DNA of 64,000 nt, taken from Paraburkholderia agricolaris. GTDB lineage: Bacteria > Pseudomonadota > Gammaproteobacteria > Burkholderiales > Burkholderiaceae. The DNA lies in assembly GCF_009455635.1 (NCBI RefSeq), contig NZ_QPER01000002.1:992001-1056000 (forward strand), given 5' to 3'. The notes under the pieces are model-generated. The model was not told the DNA's origin. It saw only the letters and a list, made by a program, of their open reading frames with translations, and searched no databases. The position numbers and the translations under genes were made by a program. Below are positions 41,837-51,357 of the stretch, piece after piece (the stretch's first letter is position 1; each line of letters starts with the position of its first letter).

Positions 41837-43276
41837 ATGAAACCATTTGTTCTCAAAGTACTCGCGAGCGCGGCGTTGCTGACACTCGCGGCGTGCGCGG
41901 TGCAACCGGAAACGCATGCGGACCTGAAGCAGTCGGTTCAGACCGTCGCGCCGGCTGCGTGGAATGTCGATGCGCCTCAAGGCAGCATCAATGCCGACAC
42001 GTGGTGGACGCAATTCGGCGACCCTGTCATGCATCAACTGGTGGAGTCGGTGCTGACGGGTAATCTCGATGTGCAAGCCGCAGTGGAACGCGTCAAGCAG
42101 GCGCAGGATATCGCGACGCAAAATCGCGCCGCGTTGCTGCCCGAACTGGATGCGAGCGCGAGCGCAGCGGACTCCCGGCAGAATACGCCGCCACCGCTCG
42201 GCTATGTGCGTCAGGCCGGCGTCGGCGTGACGGCGAGCTGGACGCCGGACGTGTTTGGTGGCGAACGCCTTGCCGTTCTTGCGGCACAGGCGCAAGTATC
42301 GGGGCGGCAGGCGGCCTTGAATCGACTGCGTCTGGCACTCGCGGCGAATACAGCGGGGGCGTATATCGATCTGCGCTGGGCGCAAGCGCAATTGCAGATT
42401 CTCAGCGACAACGAACAGATTCGCGCTCGCGCGTTGAAACTTACGCAGCAGCGTTTGCGTTATGGACTCTCGACGCAACTCGACGTCGCGCGTGCGCAGA
42501 ATCAGCTACAGGATCTGCAGGCGCAGATTCCGCGCGTGCAGTCGACCGTGCAGCATCAACTGAGTCTGATCGCGGTGTACTCGGGACGCACGCCGGAGAG
42601 CGTCGACGGTTTGATGCTGGCCGATCCGCATCAGGCGCGCGACATTCCGGTGCCCGCGCAAAGCGTACCGCAGACGCTGCCTTCCGAGGCGCTGTTGCAG
42701 CGGCCCGACGTGCGCAATGCCTACGCCACGGTTGAACAGCGCGCGGCGGAAGTGGGTGTGTCTAAAGCGCAGCGCTATCCGCAGTTCAAGCTCAATCTCG
42801 CCGACGGCCTGTTGGCCTCGTCCTATCTCGGCTTGCCGACGCTGACCGATAACCTCTTCAGCGCCGCATTGAACGCGACGAGTCCGATCTTCAATGCTGG
42901 CCGTATCACCGCGAATATCGACGCGAGCGAGAGCCGGATGCGCGAGTCGCAACTCGGCTTGCAGCAAACCATGTTGCAGGCGCTCAAGGAGATCGAGGAC
43001 AACCGCAGCGACCTGGTGAGCGGCGCGGTGCAGGTGCAACGCCTGGGCGGCGCGCTTGACGCATCGAACCACGCGCTGCGTTTGTCGAGCGAACTCTACA
43101 AGGGCGGCGCGACGGATTTCCTCGATGTGCTTGCCGCGCAGGAGGCGTATCTGCGCGATGCGGAGTCGTTGAATCAGGCCAAACGCGAACATGCGCTCGC
43201 GGCCGTCGCGCTGTACCGCTCGCTAGGCGGGGGCTGGGATGTTCCTGAAACGGTCACGGCGGCATCGTCAAATTAA
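41837..43276 (+). CDS. OprM/NodT-type outer-membrane efflux lipoprotein
   Basis: The product has 479 residues. The lipoprotein signal MKPFVLKVLASAALLTLAAC has a lipobox at LAAC (Cys20). Two OEP repeats follow: WWTQFGDPVMHQLVESVLTGNLDVQAAVERVKQA, the first helical hairpin, and TLPSEALLQRPDVRNAYATVEQRAAEVGVSKAQRYPQ, the classic motif between repeats. GRITANIDASESRMRESQL and the long C-terminal helix complete the trimeric TolC-like channel. It completes the EmrAB pump and is co-transcribed, with a 10-base gap. Confidence 0.94.
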   Translation: MKPFVLKVLASAALLTLAACAVQPETHADLKQSVQTVAPAAWNVDAPQGSINADTWWTQFGDPVMHQLVESVLTGNLDVQAAVERVKQAQDIATQNRAALLPELDASASAADSRQNTPPPLGYVRQAGVGVTASWTPDVFGGERLAVLAAQAQVSGRQAALNRLRLALAANTAGAYIDLRWAQAQLQILSDNEQIRARALKLTQQRLRYGLSTQLDVARAQNQLQDLQAQIPRVQSTVQHQLSLIAVYSGRTPESVDGLMLADPHQARDIPVPAQSVPQTLPSEALLQRPDVRNAYATVEQRAAEVGVSKAQRYPQFKLNLADGLLASSYLGLPTLTDNLFSAALNATSPIFNAGRITANIDASESRMRESQLGLQQTMLQALKEIEDNRSDLVSGAVQVQRLGGALDASNHALRLSSELYKGGATDFLDVLAAQEAYLRDAESLNQAKREHALAAVALYRSLGGGWDVPETVTAASSN

Positions 43277-43351
43277 TGCGCGCGGACGTGGCGGTGGAAT
43301 GGCTGAAATGGGTGGAATGGGTGAATTAGGTAGTCCAACTGGAGATGAATC

Positions 43352-44536
43352 ATGAGTACACGGGAAGTGGTGATCTGCAATCCGGTGAGAACGCCGATTG
43401 GCGCGTTCGGCGGATCGCTGAAAGAAGTGCCCGCAACCGAACTGGGCGCGGTGGCGGTGCGTGAGACGCTGCGGCGCAGCGGTCTCGATCCGGCCGCGTT
43501 GGCCTCGGTGGTGATGGGCAACGTGATTCAGGCCGGCAACAGGATGAATCCGGCGCGTCAGGCGTCGATCGGCGGCGGCGTGCCGGTCGCCGTGCCTGCG
43601 TTGACGGTCAATCGTGTGTGCGGGTCGGGCGCGCAGGCAATTGCGTCCGCGGCCCAGGAAGTCTGGCTTGGCCTGGGCGATGCAAGCGTGGCCGGCGGTA
43701 TGGAAAACATGGACCGCGCGCCGTATCTGCTCGACGGCAGCCGCTGGGGCTATCGGATGGGTAACGCACAAGTCCATGACAGCCTGCTGCGCGACGGCCT
43801 GAACGACGCATTCTCTGGCGAGCACTCCGGCTGGCATACCGAAGATCTCGTCGCCCAGTTCGACCTCACGCGCGAAATGCAGGACCGTTGGGCCGCGCGT
43901 TCTCAACAGCGCTTTGCCGAGGCGCAGGCGCGCGGCGATTTCAACGCTGAACTGGTCGCGGTGGAAATTCCGGGGCGCAAAGGTCCGCAGCATTTTGCGA
44001 GCGACGAGCAGCCGCGCCCGGATACCACGATCGAAACGCTCGCCAGATTGCGCCCGGCATTTCGTCCGGACGGCACGATTACCGCGGGCAACGCGCCGGG
44101 ATTGAACAGCGGAGCGGCAGCCATGCTGGTCGCTGAGCGCGAGTTCGCCGAGGCGCGCGGCATCGAGCCATTCGCGCGGCTGGTGGCATATGGCGTTGCG
44201 GCCGTCGAGCCGGGCATGTTCGGCCTCGGTCCGGTGCCCGCCGTGCAAATGGCGCTGGCGCGCGCAGGTTGGGAACTCGACGATGTCGAACGCTTCGAGA
44301 TCAATGAAGCCTTCGCTGCCGTGCCGATCGCGGTGGCGCGCAGACTCGGCATTGCGGACGATCTGATCAACGTGCAAGGCGGTGCGATCGCGCACGGCCA
44401 TCCAATCGGCGCGACCGGTGCGGTATTGACGACACGACTGCTGCATTCGATGCGCCGCGACGGCTTGAAGCGAGGCATCGTTACGTTGTGCATCGGCGGC
44501 GGCCAGGGGATTGCGCTGGCCCTGGAAGTGCTCTGA
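43352..44536 (+). CDS. acetyl-CoA acetyltransferase/acyltransferase (thiolase)
   Basis: The product has 394 residues. All thiolase motifs are intact: VNRVCGSGAQAI with nucleophile Cys90, NEAFAAVP, GGAIAHGHPIGATGA with His350, and CIGGGQG with Cys380. Length and sequence match the degradative or biosynthetic thiolase II group, which condenses or cleaves acetoacetyl-CoA or 3-oxoacyl-CoA. It follows the efflux operon by 75 bases on the same strand; co-transcription is possible but a functional link is not obvious. Cytoplasmic. Confidence 0.92.
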   Translation: MSTREVVICNPVRTPIGAFGGSLKEVPATELGAVAVRETLRRSGLDPAALASVVMGNVIQAGNRMNPARQASIGGGVPVAVPALTVNRVCGSGAQAIASAAQEVWLGLGDASVAGGMENMDRAPYLLDGSRWGYRMGNAQVHDSLLRDGLNDAFSGEHSGWHTEDLVAQFDLTREMQDRWAARSQQRFAEAQARGDFNAELVAVEIPGRKGPQHFASDEQPRPDTTIETLARLRPAFRPDGTITAGNAPGLNSGAAAMLVAEREFAEARGIEPFARLVAYGVAAVEPGMFGLGPVPAVQMALARAGWELDDVERFEINEAFAAVPIAVARRLGIADDLINVQGGAIAHGHPIGATGAVLTTRLLHSMRRDGLKRGIVTLCIGGGQGIALALEVL

Positions 44537-44544
44537 GAGACCGG

Positions 44545-45795
44545 CTAATGAAAGATCGGTAGGGCTAGAAATCCCTTGATGACGATTGCATTGGCAATGT
44601 CGATAAAGAAGGCGCCCACCATCGGCACCACCAGAAAGGCGAGATGCGAATGGCCGAAACGGGCCGTGACGGCCTGCATATTCGCAATGGCGGTGGGTGT
44701 GGCGCCGAGTCCGAAACCGCAGTGACCCGAGGCGAGCACAACGGCATCGTAGTTGCGGCCCATCACGCGGAACGTGACGAAGATCGCGTAGAGCGCCATC
44801 AAAACGGTCTGCGCGACCAGAATCGTAACGACTGGCAGCGCCAGCGAGGCGAGGTCCCAGAGCTTGAGCGTCATTAGCGCCATGGCGAGGAACAGCGCAA
44901 GGCTCACGTTGCCGAGCAGCGCGACGGCGTGATCGAGAACGGGTTTGCCCGCAAGCCCGAGTGCATTGCTGAGCACCACGCCGACGAACAGCACGCAGAC
45001 AAAAGTGGGCAGTTCGATCGCCGTGCCGGCCAGGAGTTGTGAGAGCGCGTCGCCGGCCGCGAGACTGATCGCGATCAGCGCCAGCGTTTCGATGAAGGCG
45101 GCGGGGGTGGTGGCTTGTTCCGCCTTCGGCTCTTCGAAGGCGAGCGGCGCTTCGGCGTGGCTCGCAACGAGGTTGTCCGCGTGCTCGCTGGCATGCTCCC
45201 CGGAATGGCTTGCGGTGCGCGCGGAGTTCTTCCCGGCGACCTGCCGCATCAGAATACGCGCCACCGGGCCGCCGAGAATGCCGCCCATCACGAGGCCGAA
45301 CGTCGCGCAGGCGATCGCGGCCTCCGTGGCGGACTGGAGCCCATGGTGTTCGGCGAATACCTTGCTCCATGCCGCACCGGTGCCGTGGCCGCCGGACAAC
45401 GTGATCGAGCCGACCAGCAAACCGTACAACGGATCAATGCCCAATACATAAGTGAGGGCGATGCCCACTGCATTTTGCAGAACCAGCAGGCCGATCACGA
45501 GGCCGAGAAAACGCATCAGCAGCGGACCGCCGGATTTGAGGCTGGCGAGGTTGGCGTTGAGGCCGATGGTCGCGAAGAAGGCAAGCATCAGCGGTGCTTG
45601 CATGGCGGTATCGAAGCGCACTTCAATGTGGCTCGCGGTGCGCAGGATCAGCAGGACGATTGCCACCAGAAGGCCGCCGGCAACGGGTTCGGGAATCGTA
45701 TAGCTGCGCAGCAGGGGGATCCATCCGACCAGCCTGTTGCCCAGCAACAAGACCAGTGAAGCCGTGACGAGCGTTCCATAGATGCCGACGTTCAT
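44545..45795 (-). CDS. gltS: sodium/glutamate symporter GltS
   Basis: The product is a 416-residue inner-membrane protein, from an ATG behind GAGG. It has two inverted repeats of about five helices: RSYTIPEPVAGGLLVA and GSITLSGGHGTGAAWSKVF in the first half, and ASGHCGFGLGATPTAIANMQAVT in the second. These contain the paired GGHGTG and GFGLGAT re-entrant loops diagnostic of GltS. A polar, His/Glu-rich central loop (about 205-245) separates them. It is divergent from nupC with a 276-base shared upstream region. Confidence 0.93.
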   Translation of the reverse strand: MNVGIYGTLVTASLVLLLGNRLVGWIPLLRSYTIPEPVAGGLLVAIVLLILRTASHIEVRFDTAMQAPLMLAFFATIGLNANLASLKSGGPLLMRFLGLVIGLLVLQNAVGIALTYVLGIDPLYGLLVGSITLSGGHGTGAAWSKVFAEHHGLQSATEAAIACATFGLVMGGILGGPVARILMRQVAGKNSARTASHSGEHASEHADNLVASHAEAPLAFEEPKAEQATTPAAFIETLALIAISLAAGDALSQLLAGTAIELPTFVCVLFVGVVLSNALGLAGKPVLDHAVALLGNVSLALFLAMALMTLKLWDLASLALPVVTILVAQTVLMALYAIFVTFRVMGRNYDAVVLASGHCGFGLGATPTAIANMQAVTARFGHSHLAFLVVPMVGAFFIDIANAIVIKGFLALPIFH

Positions 45796-46071
45796 AGGCG
45801 ACCTCGTTGAGTAAGAAAGATAGCCACAGCGTGATGAGGCGTTTAACGGCGCGCGGAGCGCCAAAGCTGCGGCAATGCAAGGCAAGGACCGGAGCGGGAG
45901 GCGCCTGTGGCGTGAGCGTACCTGAACGGCGTCGATCCAACAATGACTGCCTCGACGAATGGCGTTGCGGACCGTGAACCAGTCGGGGTGCGGGTGGGGC
46001 AACGTTTAGAGTTTTTTCCGGCACCGGTTTCGTTTAGCATCACTGCCACTTTCACGAGAACATCAAGAGAC

Positions 46072-47349
46072 ATGACACTGATCGCACGAAACGTCCTTGG
46101 GATTGCCGTACTGTTGCTTATCGCTTTCATCTTTTCGACCAACCGGCGCGCCATACGCTTGCGGACTGTCATCCCGGCGCTGCTGGCGCAGATCGGTATC
46201 GGCGCTTTCATTCTCTTCGTGCCGGTGGGCAAGACGGTTCTCTCGGCCGCTGCGTCGGGCGTCAATCACGTGCTCGACTATGGCAACGCGGGCATCGAGT
46301 TCCTGTTTGGCGGCCTCGTGCAATCGAAGATGTTCCAGATCTTCGGCGACGGCGGCTTTGTGTTCGCGGTGCGGGTGCTGCCGGCCATCATCTTCGTTAC
46401 CGCGCTCATTTCGGTGCTGTACTACATCGGCGTGATGCGCTGGATCGTGATCGTGCTCGGTACGATATTCCAGAAGCTGCTCGGCGTATCGAAGCTCGAA
46501 TCGTTCTCGGCTGTGACCACGATCTTCCTGGGGCAGAGCGAAATGCCTGCCGTGGTCAAGCCGTTCACGCGCGACATGACCGGTGCCGAACTGTTCGCGG
46601 TGATGTCGAGCGGCATGGCGGCGATTGCCGGATCGGTGCTGGCGGGCTACGCGGGCCTCGGTGTGCGGGTGGATTATCTGTTGGCCGCGTCGTTCATGGC
46701 GGTACCCGGCGGCTTGCTGTTTGCCAAGATCATTCATCCGAGCACCGAACCGAGCCGCGTGCATCTCGAGAACCTCAGCTTTGACGAAAAACGTCCCGCG
46801 AATGTGATCGAAGCCGCGAGTTCCGGCGCGACCGTGGGCCTCAAAATCGCGGTGATGGTCGGCGCAATGCTGATTGCGTTCGTCGGCCTGATCGCGTTGC
46901 TAAACGGTATTGTCGGCGGCATTGGCGGCTGGTTCGGTCATCCGCAACTGTCGATGCAGTCGGTGCTCGGCACGGTGTTCGCGCCGCTTGCGTATCTGAT
47001 CGGCGTGCCATGGAGCGAAGCCAGCATCGCCGGCAATTTCCTTGGCCAGAAGATCATTCTGAACGAGTTCGTGGCTTACGCATCGCTGTCGCCGTATCTG
47101 AAAGACGCCGCGAGCGTAAGCGCGGCCGGCCTCCAGGCACTCGATCCGCGTACCCTTGCTATTCTGTCGTTTGCGCTGTGCGGCTTCGCAAACTTTGCGT
47201 CGATCGCGGTGCTGACGGGTGGGTTTAGCGCCGTCGCGCCGGAACGCCGCGCCGAAGTCGCGCGCTATGGCTTGCGTGTGGTGCTCGCCGCGACGCTCTC
47301 GAACCTGATGAGCGCCACGATTGCGGGCATATTCCTGACGCTGAATTGA
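46072..47349 (+). CDS. nupC: concentrative nucleoside transporter, NupC/CNT family
   Basis: The product is a 425-residue inner-membrane protein with about ten hydrophobic segments. CNT signatures: TIFLGQSEMPAVVKPF, FMAVPGGLLFAKIIHPSTE, and GQKIILNEFVAYASL. The family imports pyrimidine nucleosides and some purine nucleosides with Na+ or H+. It is directly followed by cytidine deaminase and a nucleoside hydrolase, making a scavenging operon. Start chosen at ATG behind AAGAGAC; upstream in-frame starts lack a ribosome site. Confidence 0.93.
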   Translation: MTLIARNVLGIAVLLLIAFIFSTNRRAIRLRTVIPALLAQIGIGAFILFVPVGKTVLSAAASGVNHVLDYGNAGIEFLFGGLVQSKMFQIFGDGGFVFAVRVLPAIIFVTALISVLYYIGVMRWIVIVLGTIFQKLLGVSKLESFSAVTTIFLGQSEMPAVVKPFTRDMTGAELFAVMSSGMAAIAGSVLAGYAGLGVRVDYLLAASFMAVPGGLLFAKIIHPSTEPSRVHLENLSFDEKRPANVIEAASSGATVGLKIAVMVGAMLIAFVGLIALLNGIVGGIGGWFGHPQLSMQSVLGTVFAPLAYLIGVPWSEASIAGNFLGQKIILNEFVAYASLSPYLKDAASVSAAGLQALDPRTLAILSFALCGFANFASIAVLTGGFSAVAPERRAEVARYGLRVVLAATLSNLMSATIAGIFLTLN

Positions 47350-47364
47350 ATCGAGGATCGTTGC

Positions 47365-47754
47365 ATGAACATGGAACAACTGCTGGAACGCGCGGGTGCA
47401 GCGCGAGAAAAGGCCTACGCGCCTTATTCGAAGTTCAAGGTCGGCGCCGCGCTGCTGACGAGAGACGGCACTGTGTTCGACGGCTGCAACGTCGAGAACG
47501 CTTCGTATGGGCTGTGTAATTGCGCTGAACGTACGGCGTTTTTCAGTGCGATTGCCGCGGGCTATCAGCGCGACCAGTTCGCCGCACTCGCCGTGATCGG
47601 CGATACGAATGGCCCGATCGCACCGTGCGGCGCGTGCCGCCAGGTGATCATCGAACTGGGCGGCCCCGAATTGCCGATCCGGCTCGGTAATCTGCATGGC
47701 GCGACGCGCGACACCACCGCCCGTGAACAATTGCCGGATGCGTTCTATCTATGA
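47365..47754 (+). CDS. cdd: cytidine deaminase
   Basis: The product has 129 residues, the usual size of tetrameric bacterial Cdd. The zinc site is Cys53-Ala-Glu55 (CNCAERTA) and PCGACRQ with Cys88 and Cys91; AYAPYSKFKVGAALL and CNVENASYG are standard. It converts cytidine and deoxycytidine to uridine and deoxyuridine in the cytoplasm. It lies 15 bases after nupC and overlaps the next gene by four bases. Confidence 0.97.
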   Translation: MNMEQLLERAGAAREKAYAPYSKFKVGAALLTRDGTVFDGCNVENASYGLCNCAERTAFFSAIAAGYQRDQFAALAVIGDTNGPIAPCGACRQVIIELGGPELPIRLGNLHGATRDTTAREQLPDAFYL

Positions 47755-48716
47755 GCCAGCACAAGGTTATCTACGACACCGATCCCGGTGTGGACGATGC
47801 GATGGCGCTGGTTTTTCAGGCGCTGCATCCGGACATTGAGCTGCTGGGACTCACGAGCGTATTCGGCAACGCCACGATCGAGACCACCACGCGTAATGCG
47901 CGTTTTCTCGCCGGGCGGTTCGCGCCGGGCGTGCCGGTAGCGCAGGGCGCCGCCGCACCGCTCAGGCGCGCCGCACCCGAGCCGCTCGCGTGGATTCACG
48001 GCGACAACGGCCTGGGCAACATCGCAATCGAAGCCGGTCTTGAAGCCCCGCTCGACGCGCGCCTTGCACACCGCTTCATTATCGACACCGTGCGCGCGCA
48101 TCCCGGCGAAGTCACCTTGATTGCCGTAGGACCGCTGACAAACCTGGCATTGGCGCTGACCGACGATCCGCGGATCGCTTCGCTCGTCAAGCAGGTGGTT
48201 ATCATGGGCGGCGCGTTCGGCACAGATGGCGTGCTCGGCAACGTAACGCCCGCCGCCGAAGCGAACCTCCTTGGCGATCCCGATGCGGCCGATATCGTGT
48301 TCGGCGCGCCGTGGCCGGTTGTGATCGTGGGCCTCGACGTCACCCAGCGCACCATCATGAGCGAAGACTATCTGGCGTCGCTGCGCGATCGCGGCGGTGC
48401 AGCAGGGCAGTTCGTATGGGACGTGTCGCGGCACTACCAGGCCTTTCATGAGCAAAGCGCGCAACTCAAGGGTATTTACGTACACGATTCGTCCGCGGTC
48501 GCCTATGTGCTGGCGCCGCATCTCTATACGGTTCGTAGTGGGCCGGTACGGGTGCTGACGGACGGTATCGCGGTGGGCCAAAGCATCCAGAAACCTTCTA
48601 CGATGCCGGTGCCCGCGCCGGACTGGGACAGCCGGCCCGAGGCCGTGGTTTGTCTCGACGTGGATGTGCCCGGCATGCTCGCGCTTTACGAGGGCACCGT
48701 CTGCGGCACGCTGTAG
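47751..48716 (+). CDS. nucleoside hydrolase (IUNH family)
   Basis: The product has 321 residues, starting at an ATGA overlap. The Ca-binding N-terminal motif is YDTDPGVDDAMAL; the family signature VTLIAVGPLTNLALAL and HGDNGLGN, plus VMGGAFG and EANLLGDPDAADIV, are all present. It splits ribonucleosides to base and ribose. After Cdd it most likely processes uridine, so the operon imports cytidine/uridine and releases uracil and ribose. Confidence 0.94.
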   Translation: MSQHKVIYDTDPGVDDAMALVFQALHPDIELLGLTSVFGNATIETTTRNARFLAGRFAPGVPVAQGAAAPLRRAAPEPLAWIHGDNGLGNIAIEAGLEAPLDARLAHRFIIDTVRAHPGEVTLIAVGPLTNLALALTDDPRIASLVKQVVIMGGAFGTDGVLGNVTPAAEANLLGDPDAADIVFGAPWPVVIVGLDVTQRTIMSEDYLASLRDRGGAAGQFVWDVSRHYQAFHEQSAQLKGIYVHDSSAVAYVLAPHLYTVRSGPVRVLTDGIAVGQSIQKPSTMPVPAPDWDSRPEAVVCLDVDVPGMLALYEGTVCGTL

Positions 48717-48915
48717 AACAATCCGGGAACGATCTGGCGGCGCGCCGATTGATCTGACGTAACGCACAGTGCGTTGCAGCAAACCGGTCCGCCACGCTGG
48801 CTGATGCGCATCGTCAATCTTTGCTACATTTCTGCAGACGTGCTGCGTACGCGGTTCTCAAAGCCCTGGCTGATCGACCCGATGCGCGTGACCCAAATCT
48901 ATCAAGAGGCAAAAG

Positions 48916-49851
48916 ATGCGAATTCTAGTAGTAGGGGCGGGTGCCGTAGGCGGCTATTTCGGCGGACGTCTCGCGGCGGCGGGCCAGGACGTGACTTTTC
49001 TCGTGCGTCCGGGCCGGGCGGAAAAACTCGCCCGTGACGGGCTCGTCATCAACAGCGCGCGTGGCAATCTCACCTTGCCGGACGTCAAGACGATTCTCGC
49101 CGGTGTTGCCGCGGAACCGTTCGATCTGGTGCTGCTGAGCTGTAAAGCCTACAGTCTCGACGACGCGATCGATTCATTCGCACCGCTGGTCGGCGAATCG
49201 ACGCTGATTCTGCCGATGCTCAACGGCATGCGCCATATCGACGTGCTCAAGGAAAAGTTCGGTACCTCACGCGTACTGGGCGGTCAATGCGTGATCGCGG
49301 CGACGCTCAACCCCGAACAGCACATCATGCATCTGAACGAAACGCACGCGATCACCTTCGGCGAGCTGGACGGCGGCCCGTCCGAGCGTGTCCAGGCGAT
49401 CGCGGATGCGATGGCCGGCGCGAATTTCGACGCGGTGGTCAGCGACAACATCCTGCTACGCATGTGGGAAAAGTGGGTGTTCCTGGCCACACTGGCGGCC
49501 AGTACGTGCTTGATGCGCGGTTCGGTCGGCGATATTCTGGCGGCGCCGGATGGCAAGCGCATCGTCGAAAACCTGCTCGGCGAGTGCCGCGGGGTCGCGG
49601 AACACAACGGCTTCACGATGGGCCCCGACTTCGACGCGAGAGCCACCCAAACGCTGTTTACGCCGTCGCCGCTGACGGCTTCGATGTTGCGCGACGTCGA
49701 GAACCACTCGCATACCGAGGCGGATCACATTCTCGGCGATCTGATTTCGCGCGGTGGCGACGCGCAGAAGGGCGAGCACGGCTTGTCGCTGCTGCGTATC
49801 GCCTATAGTCATCTGAAGACGTATGAAGCGAGGCAGACCCGTACCTCCTGA
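48916..49851 (+). CDS. ketopantoate reductase family protein (PanE/ApbA)
   Basis: The product has 311 residues behind AAGAGGCAAAAG. The NADPH-binding motif VVGAGAVGGYFGGRLA is at residues 5-20. VLLSCKAYSLDDAIDSFAPLVG, LPMLNGMRHID, and WEKWVFLATLAASTCLMRGSVGDIL fit the family, with the catalytic Lys in the EKW segment. Genuine PanE reduces 2-dehydropantoate in CoA synthesis, but Burkholderia carry several paralogues of unknown substrate, so the biological role is unsettled. Monocistronic. Confidence 0.88.
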   Translation: MRILVVGAGAVGGYFGGRLAAAGQDVTFLVRPGRAEKLARDGLVINSARGNLTLPDVKTILAGVAAEPFDLVLLSCKAYSLDDAIDSFAPLVGESTLILPMLNGMRHIDVLKEKFGTSRVLGGQCVIAATLNPEQHIMHLNETHAITFGELDGGPSERVQAIADAMAGANFDAVVSDNILLRMWEKWVFLATLAASTCLMRGSVGDILAAPDGKRIVENLLGECRGVAEHNGFTMGPDFDARATQTLFTPSPLTASMLRDVENHSHTEADHILGDLISRGGDAQKGEHGLSLLRIAYSHLKTYEARQTRTS

Positions 49852-49910
49852 ATGACCGGTGCGCGGGCGATCGGGGTGGCCACTGCAGCCTAACGTTCGG
49901 AGGTAAAGCC

Positions 49911-50210
49911 ATGCCGAGTCCAACTGGATCCGTACCCGCGCTCAGTGCCGCTTCGGCGACGATCTTCTCGATCGGCATTGTTTTTCTCGGCTACTGGGGC
50001 CTGTACGATCAGACGAAGTGGCAGGCGTCCGACGTCTTTGTGTTCCTGTTCGCGATGATCGGCTTTGGCTGCCTCGGCCTCGTGCCGTGGGTCGCCACCA
50101 GCCCGGTCGAACCGGAAACCAGCGACGCCCGCGTCCGTATTGCACGGCACATGTTTCTTGTGGGCGTCCTGTCGATCTGGCTGGGCGTGGCGATTTCGGT
50201 GATCTTCTGA
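49911..50210 (+). CDS. small membrane protein of unknown function
   Basis: The product has 99 residues behind GGAGGTAAAGCC. Three hydrophobic segments are visible: ATIFSIGIVFLGYWGLY, VFVFLFAMIGFGCLGLVPWVA and HMFLVGVLSIWLGVAISVIF. I do not recognise a family. It ends directly against the stop of the opposite-strand binding-protein gene, so no intergenic terminator exists between them. Confidence 0.65.
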   Translation: MPSPTGSVPALSAASATIFSIGIVFLGYWGLYDQTKWQASDVFVFLFAMIGFGCLGLVPWVATSPVEPETSDARVRIARHMFLVGVLSIWLGVAISVIF

Positions 50211-51257
50211 TTAACGCTCGATCTGCCTGTTCCAGCGCGTATCCCACTGCGCGCGGTGCGCATTGATCGTGTCCCAATCCACCACGGTCACTTTCTTCAC
50301 CAGATCGTCCACGTTGCCGAGGCTTTGCTGCATCGGCGGCGTCATCTTCGCGAGGCGGTTGGTCGGAATCTGCTTGCCGGCCTCGGCGGCTTTTGTCTGA
50401 GCCGGCGCGGACAGCAGGAACTGCGCGAGTTTCTGCGCCAGTTGCGGATCGGGGTTGTTGTTGACCACGCACAGATCGACCAGCAGCAACACCGGACCTT
50501 CCTTGGGATTCACATAGCCGACCGGAATGCCCTTGTCCTGCAGATCGCTGACGGCAGTTGGCGTTAACGGGAACAGACCCGCTTCGCCGGTCTGGACCAT
50601 TTCGGAAATTTTCGCCGAGTTCGGCACATACTCCACGACGTTCGGGCCGACCGTGCTCGCCCATTTCGTGAAGCCCGGTTCGACGTTCTGCTCGCTGCCG
50701 CCCATCAATCGGTTGATCGCCAGAAAGCCGTGCAAGCCGAAGGTGCTGCTCGAGGCAGACTGGAATACCACTTTGCCCTTGTACTTCGGATCGGCAAAGT
50801 CCATCCACGAAGTCGGCGGCGCCCAGCCTTTTTCAGCGAACAGCTTCTTGTTGTAAGCGATACCGGTCATGCCGAGTTGCACGCCCGCACCCATATCGTC
50901 CTTCATGCGCGCGAACGGGTAGAGCTCCTTGAGCACCGGCGAATCGTCGAGCTTCTTGCACACGCCCATGCTGACGGCGCGTGCCATCACGCCATCGTCG
51001 AGAAACACCACGTGGATCTGTGGATTGGCCTTGTTGGCGAGCAGCTTGGCAAGAATGTCCGACGAAGTGCCGGGCACCACGACCACTTTGACATTGTTGG
51101 CTTTCTCGAAGTCGGGCAGCACCTGGCTCGTATAGGCCTTTTCCATCGGACCGCCGTTCATGCCGATGTAAATGGTTTTGGTCTCCGACCATGCCGGCGC
51201 GGCGGCACTGAATGCGCACAGTGCGGCGAGCGCCGCGATCGTCTTCAACAGTTTCAT
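50211..51257 (-). CDS. ABC transporter periplasmic binding protein (PotD/SBP_1-like)
   Basis: The product has 348 residues behind CAGGAGCCTCAC. The signal peptide is residues 1-25 (LLKTIAALAALCAFSAAAPAWS). The fold is the PotD/Fbp group: VVVPGTSSDILAKLLANKANPQIHVVFLDDG (in parts), GMTGIAYNKKLF, PTSWMDFADPKYKGKVVFQ and EAGLFPLTPTAVSDL. It is the last gene of the seven-gene operon whose permeases and ATPase are Pot-type. Ligand not determinable; the adjacent oxidase suggests an opine, imino acid or amine. Confidence 0.9.
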   Translation of the reverse strand: MKLLKTIAALAALCAFSAAAPAWSETKTIYIGMNGGPMEKAYTSQVLPDFEKANNVKVVVVPGTSSDILAKLLANKANPQIHVVFLDDGVMARAVSMGVCKKLDDSPVLKELYPFARMKDDMGAGVQLGMTGIAYNKKLFAEKGWAPPTSWMDFADPKYKGKVVFQSASSSTFGLHGFLAINRLMGGSEQNVEPGFTKWASTVGPNVVEYVPNSAKISEMVQTGEAGLFPLTPTAVSDLQDKGIPVGYVNPKEGPVLLLVDLCVVNNNPDPQLAQKLAQFLLSAPAQTKAAEAGKQIPTNRLAKMTPPMQQSLGNVDDLVKKVTVVDWDTINAHRAQWDTRWNRQIER

Positions 51258-51310
51258 TGTGAGGCTCCTGAGTTTCACTAAGCAATAACGGGGCGATGAC
51301 CGGACCACGA

Positions 51311-51346
51311 CCAGGCAACAAACCAGGCAACAAACCAGGCAACAAA
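51311..51346 (-). repeat. three perfect 12-bp tandem repeats in the operon gap
   Basis: CCAGGCAACAAA occurs three times without interruption, in the 100-base gap between the FAD oxidase and the binding-protein gene. The rest of the operon is tightly packed. Too short and spacerless to be a CRISPR array. Confidence 0.9.
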
Positions 51347-51357
51347 CCACGCAGTAA

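Noticed and set aside
43268..45370. Long minus-strand open frame (700 codons) across thiolase and gltS
   Set aside because: It covers the thiolase in antisense and gltS in a wrong frame; both real genes have complete motif sets.
48831..48847. TCTGCAGACGTGCTGCG before panE resembles the gentisate operator
   Set aside because: It has one extra base in the centre, so the palindrome register is lost, and the gene has no link to gentisate.
51311..51346. Possible CRISPR-like array
   Set aside because: Units are 12 bases with no spacers, only three copies, and no cas genes are present.
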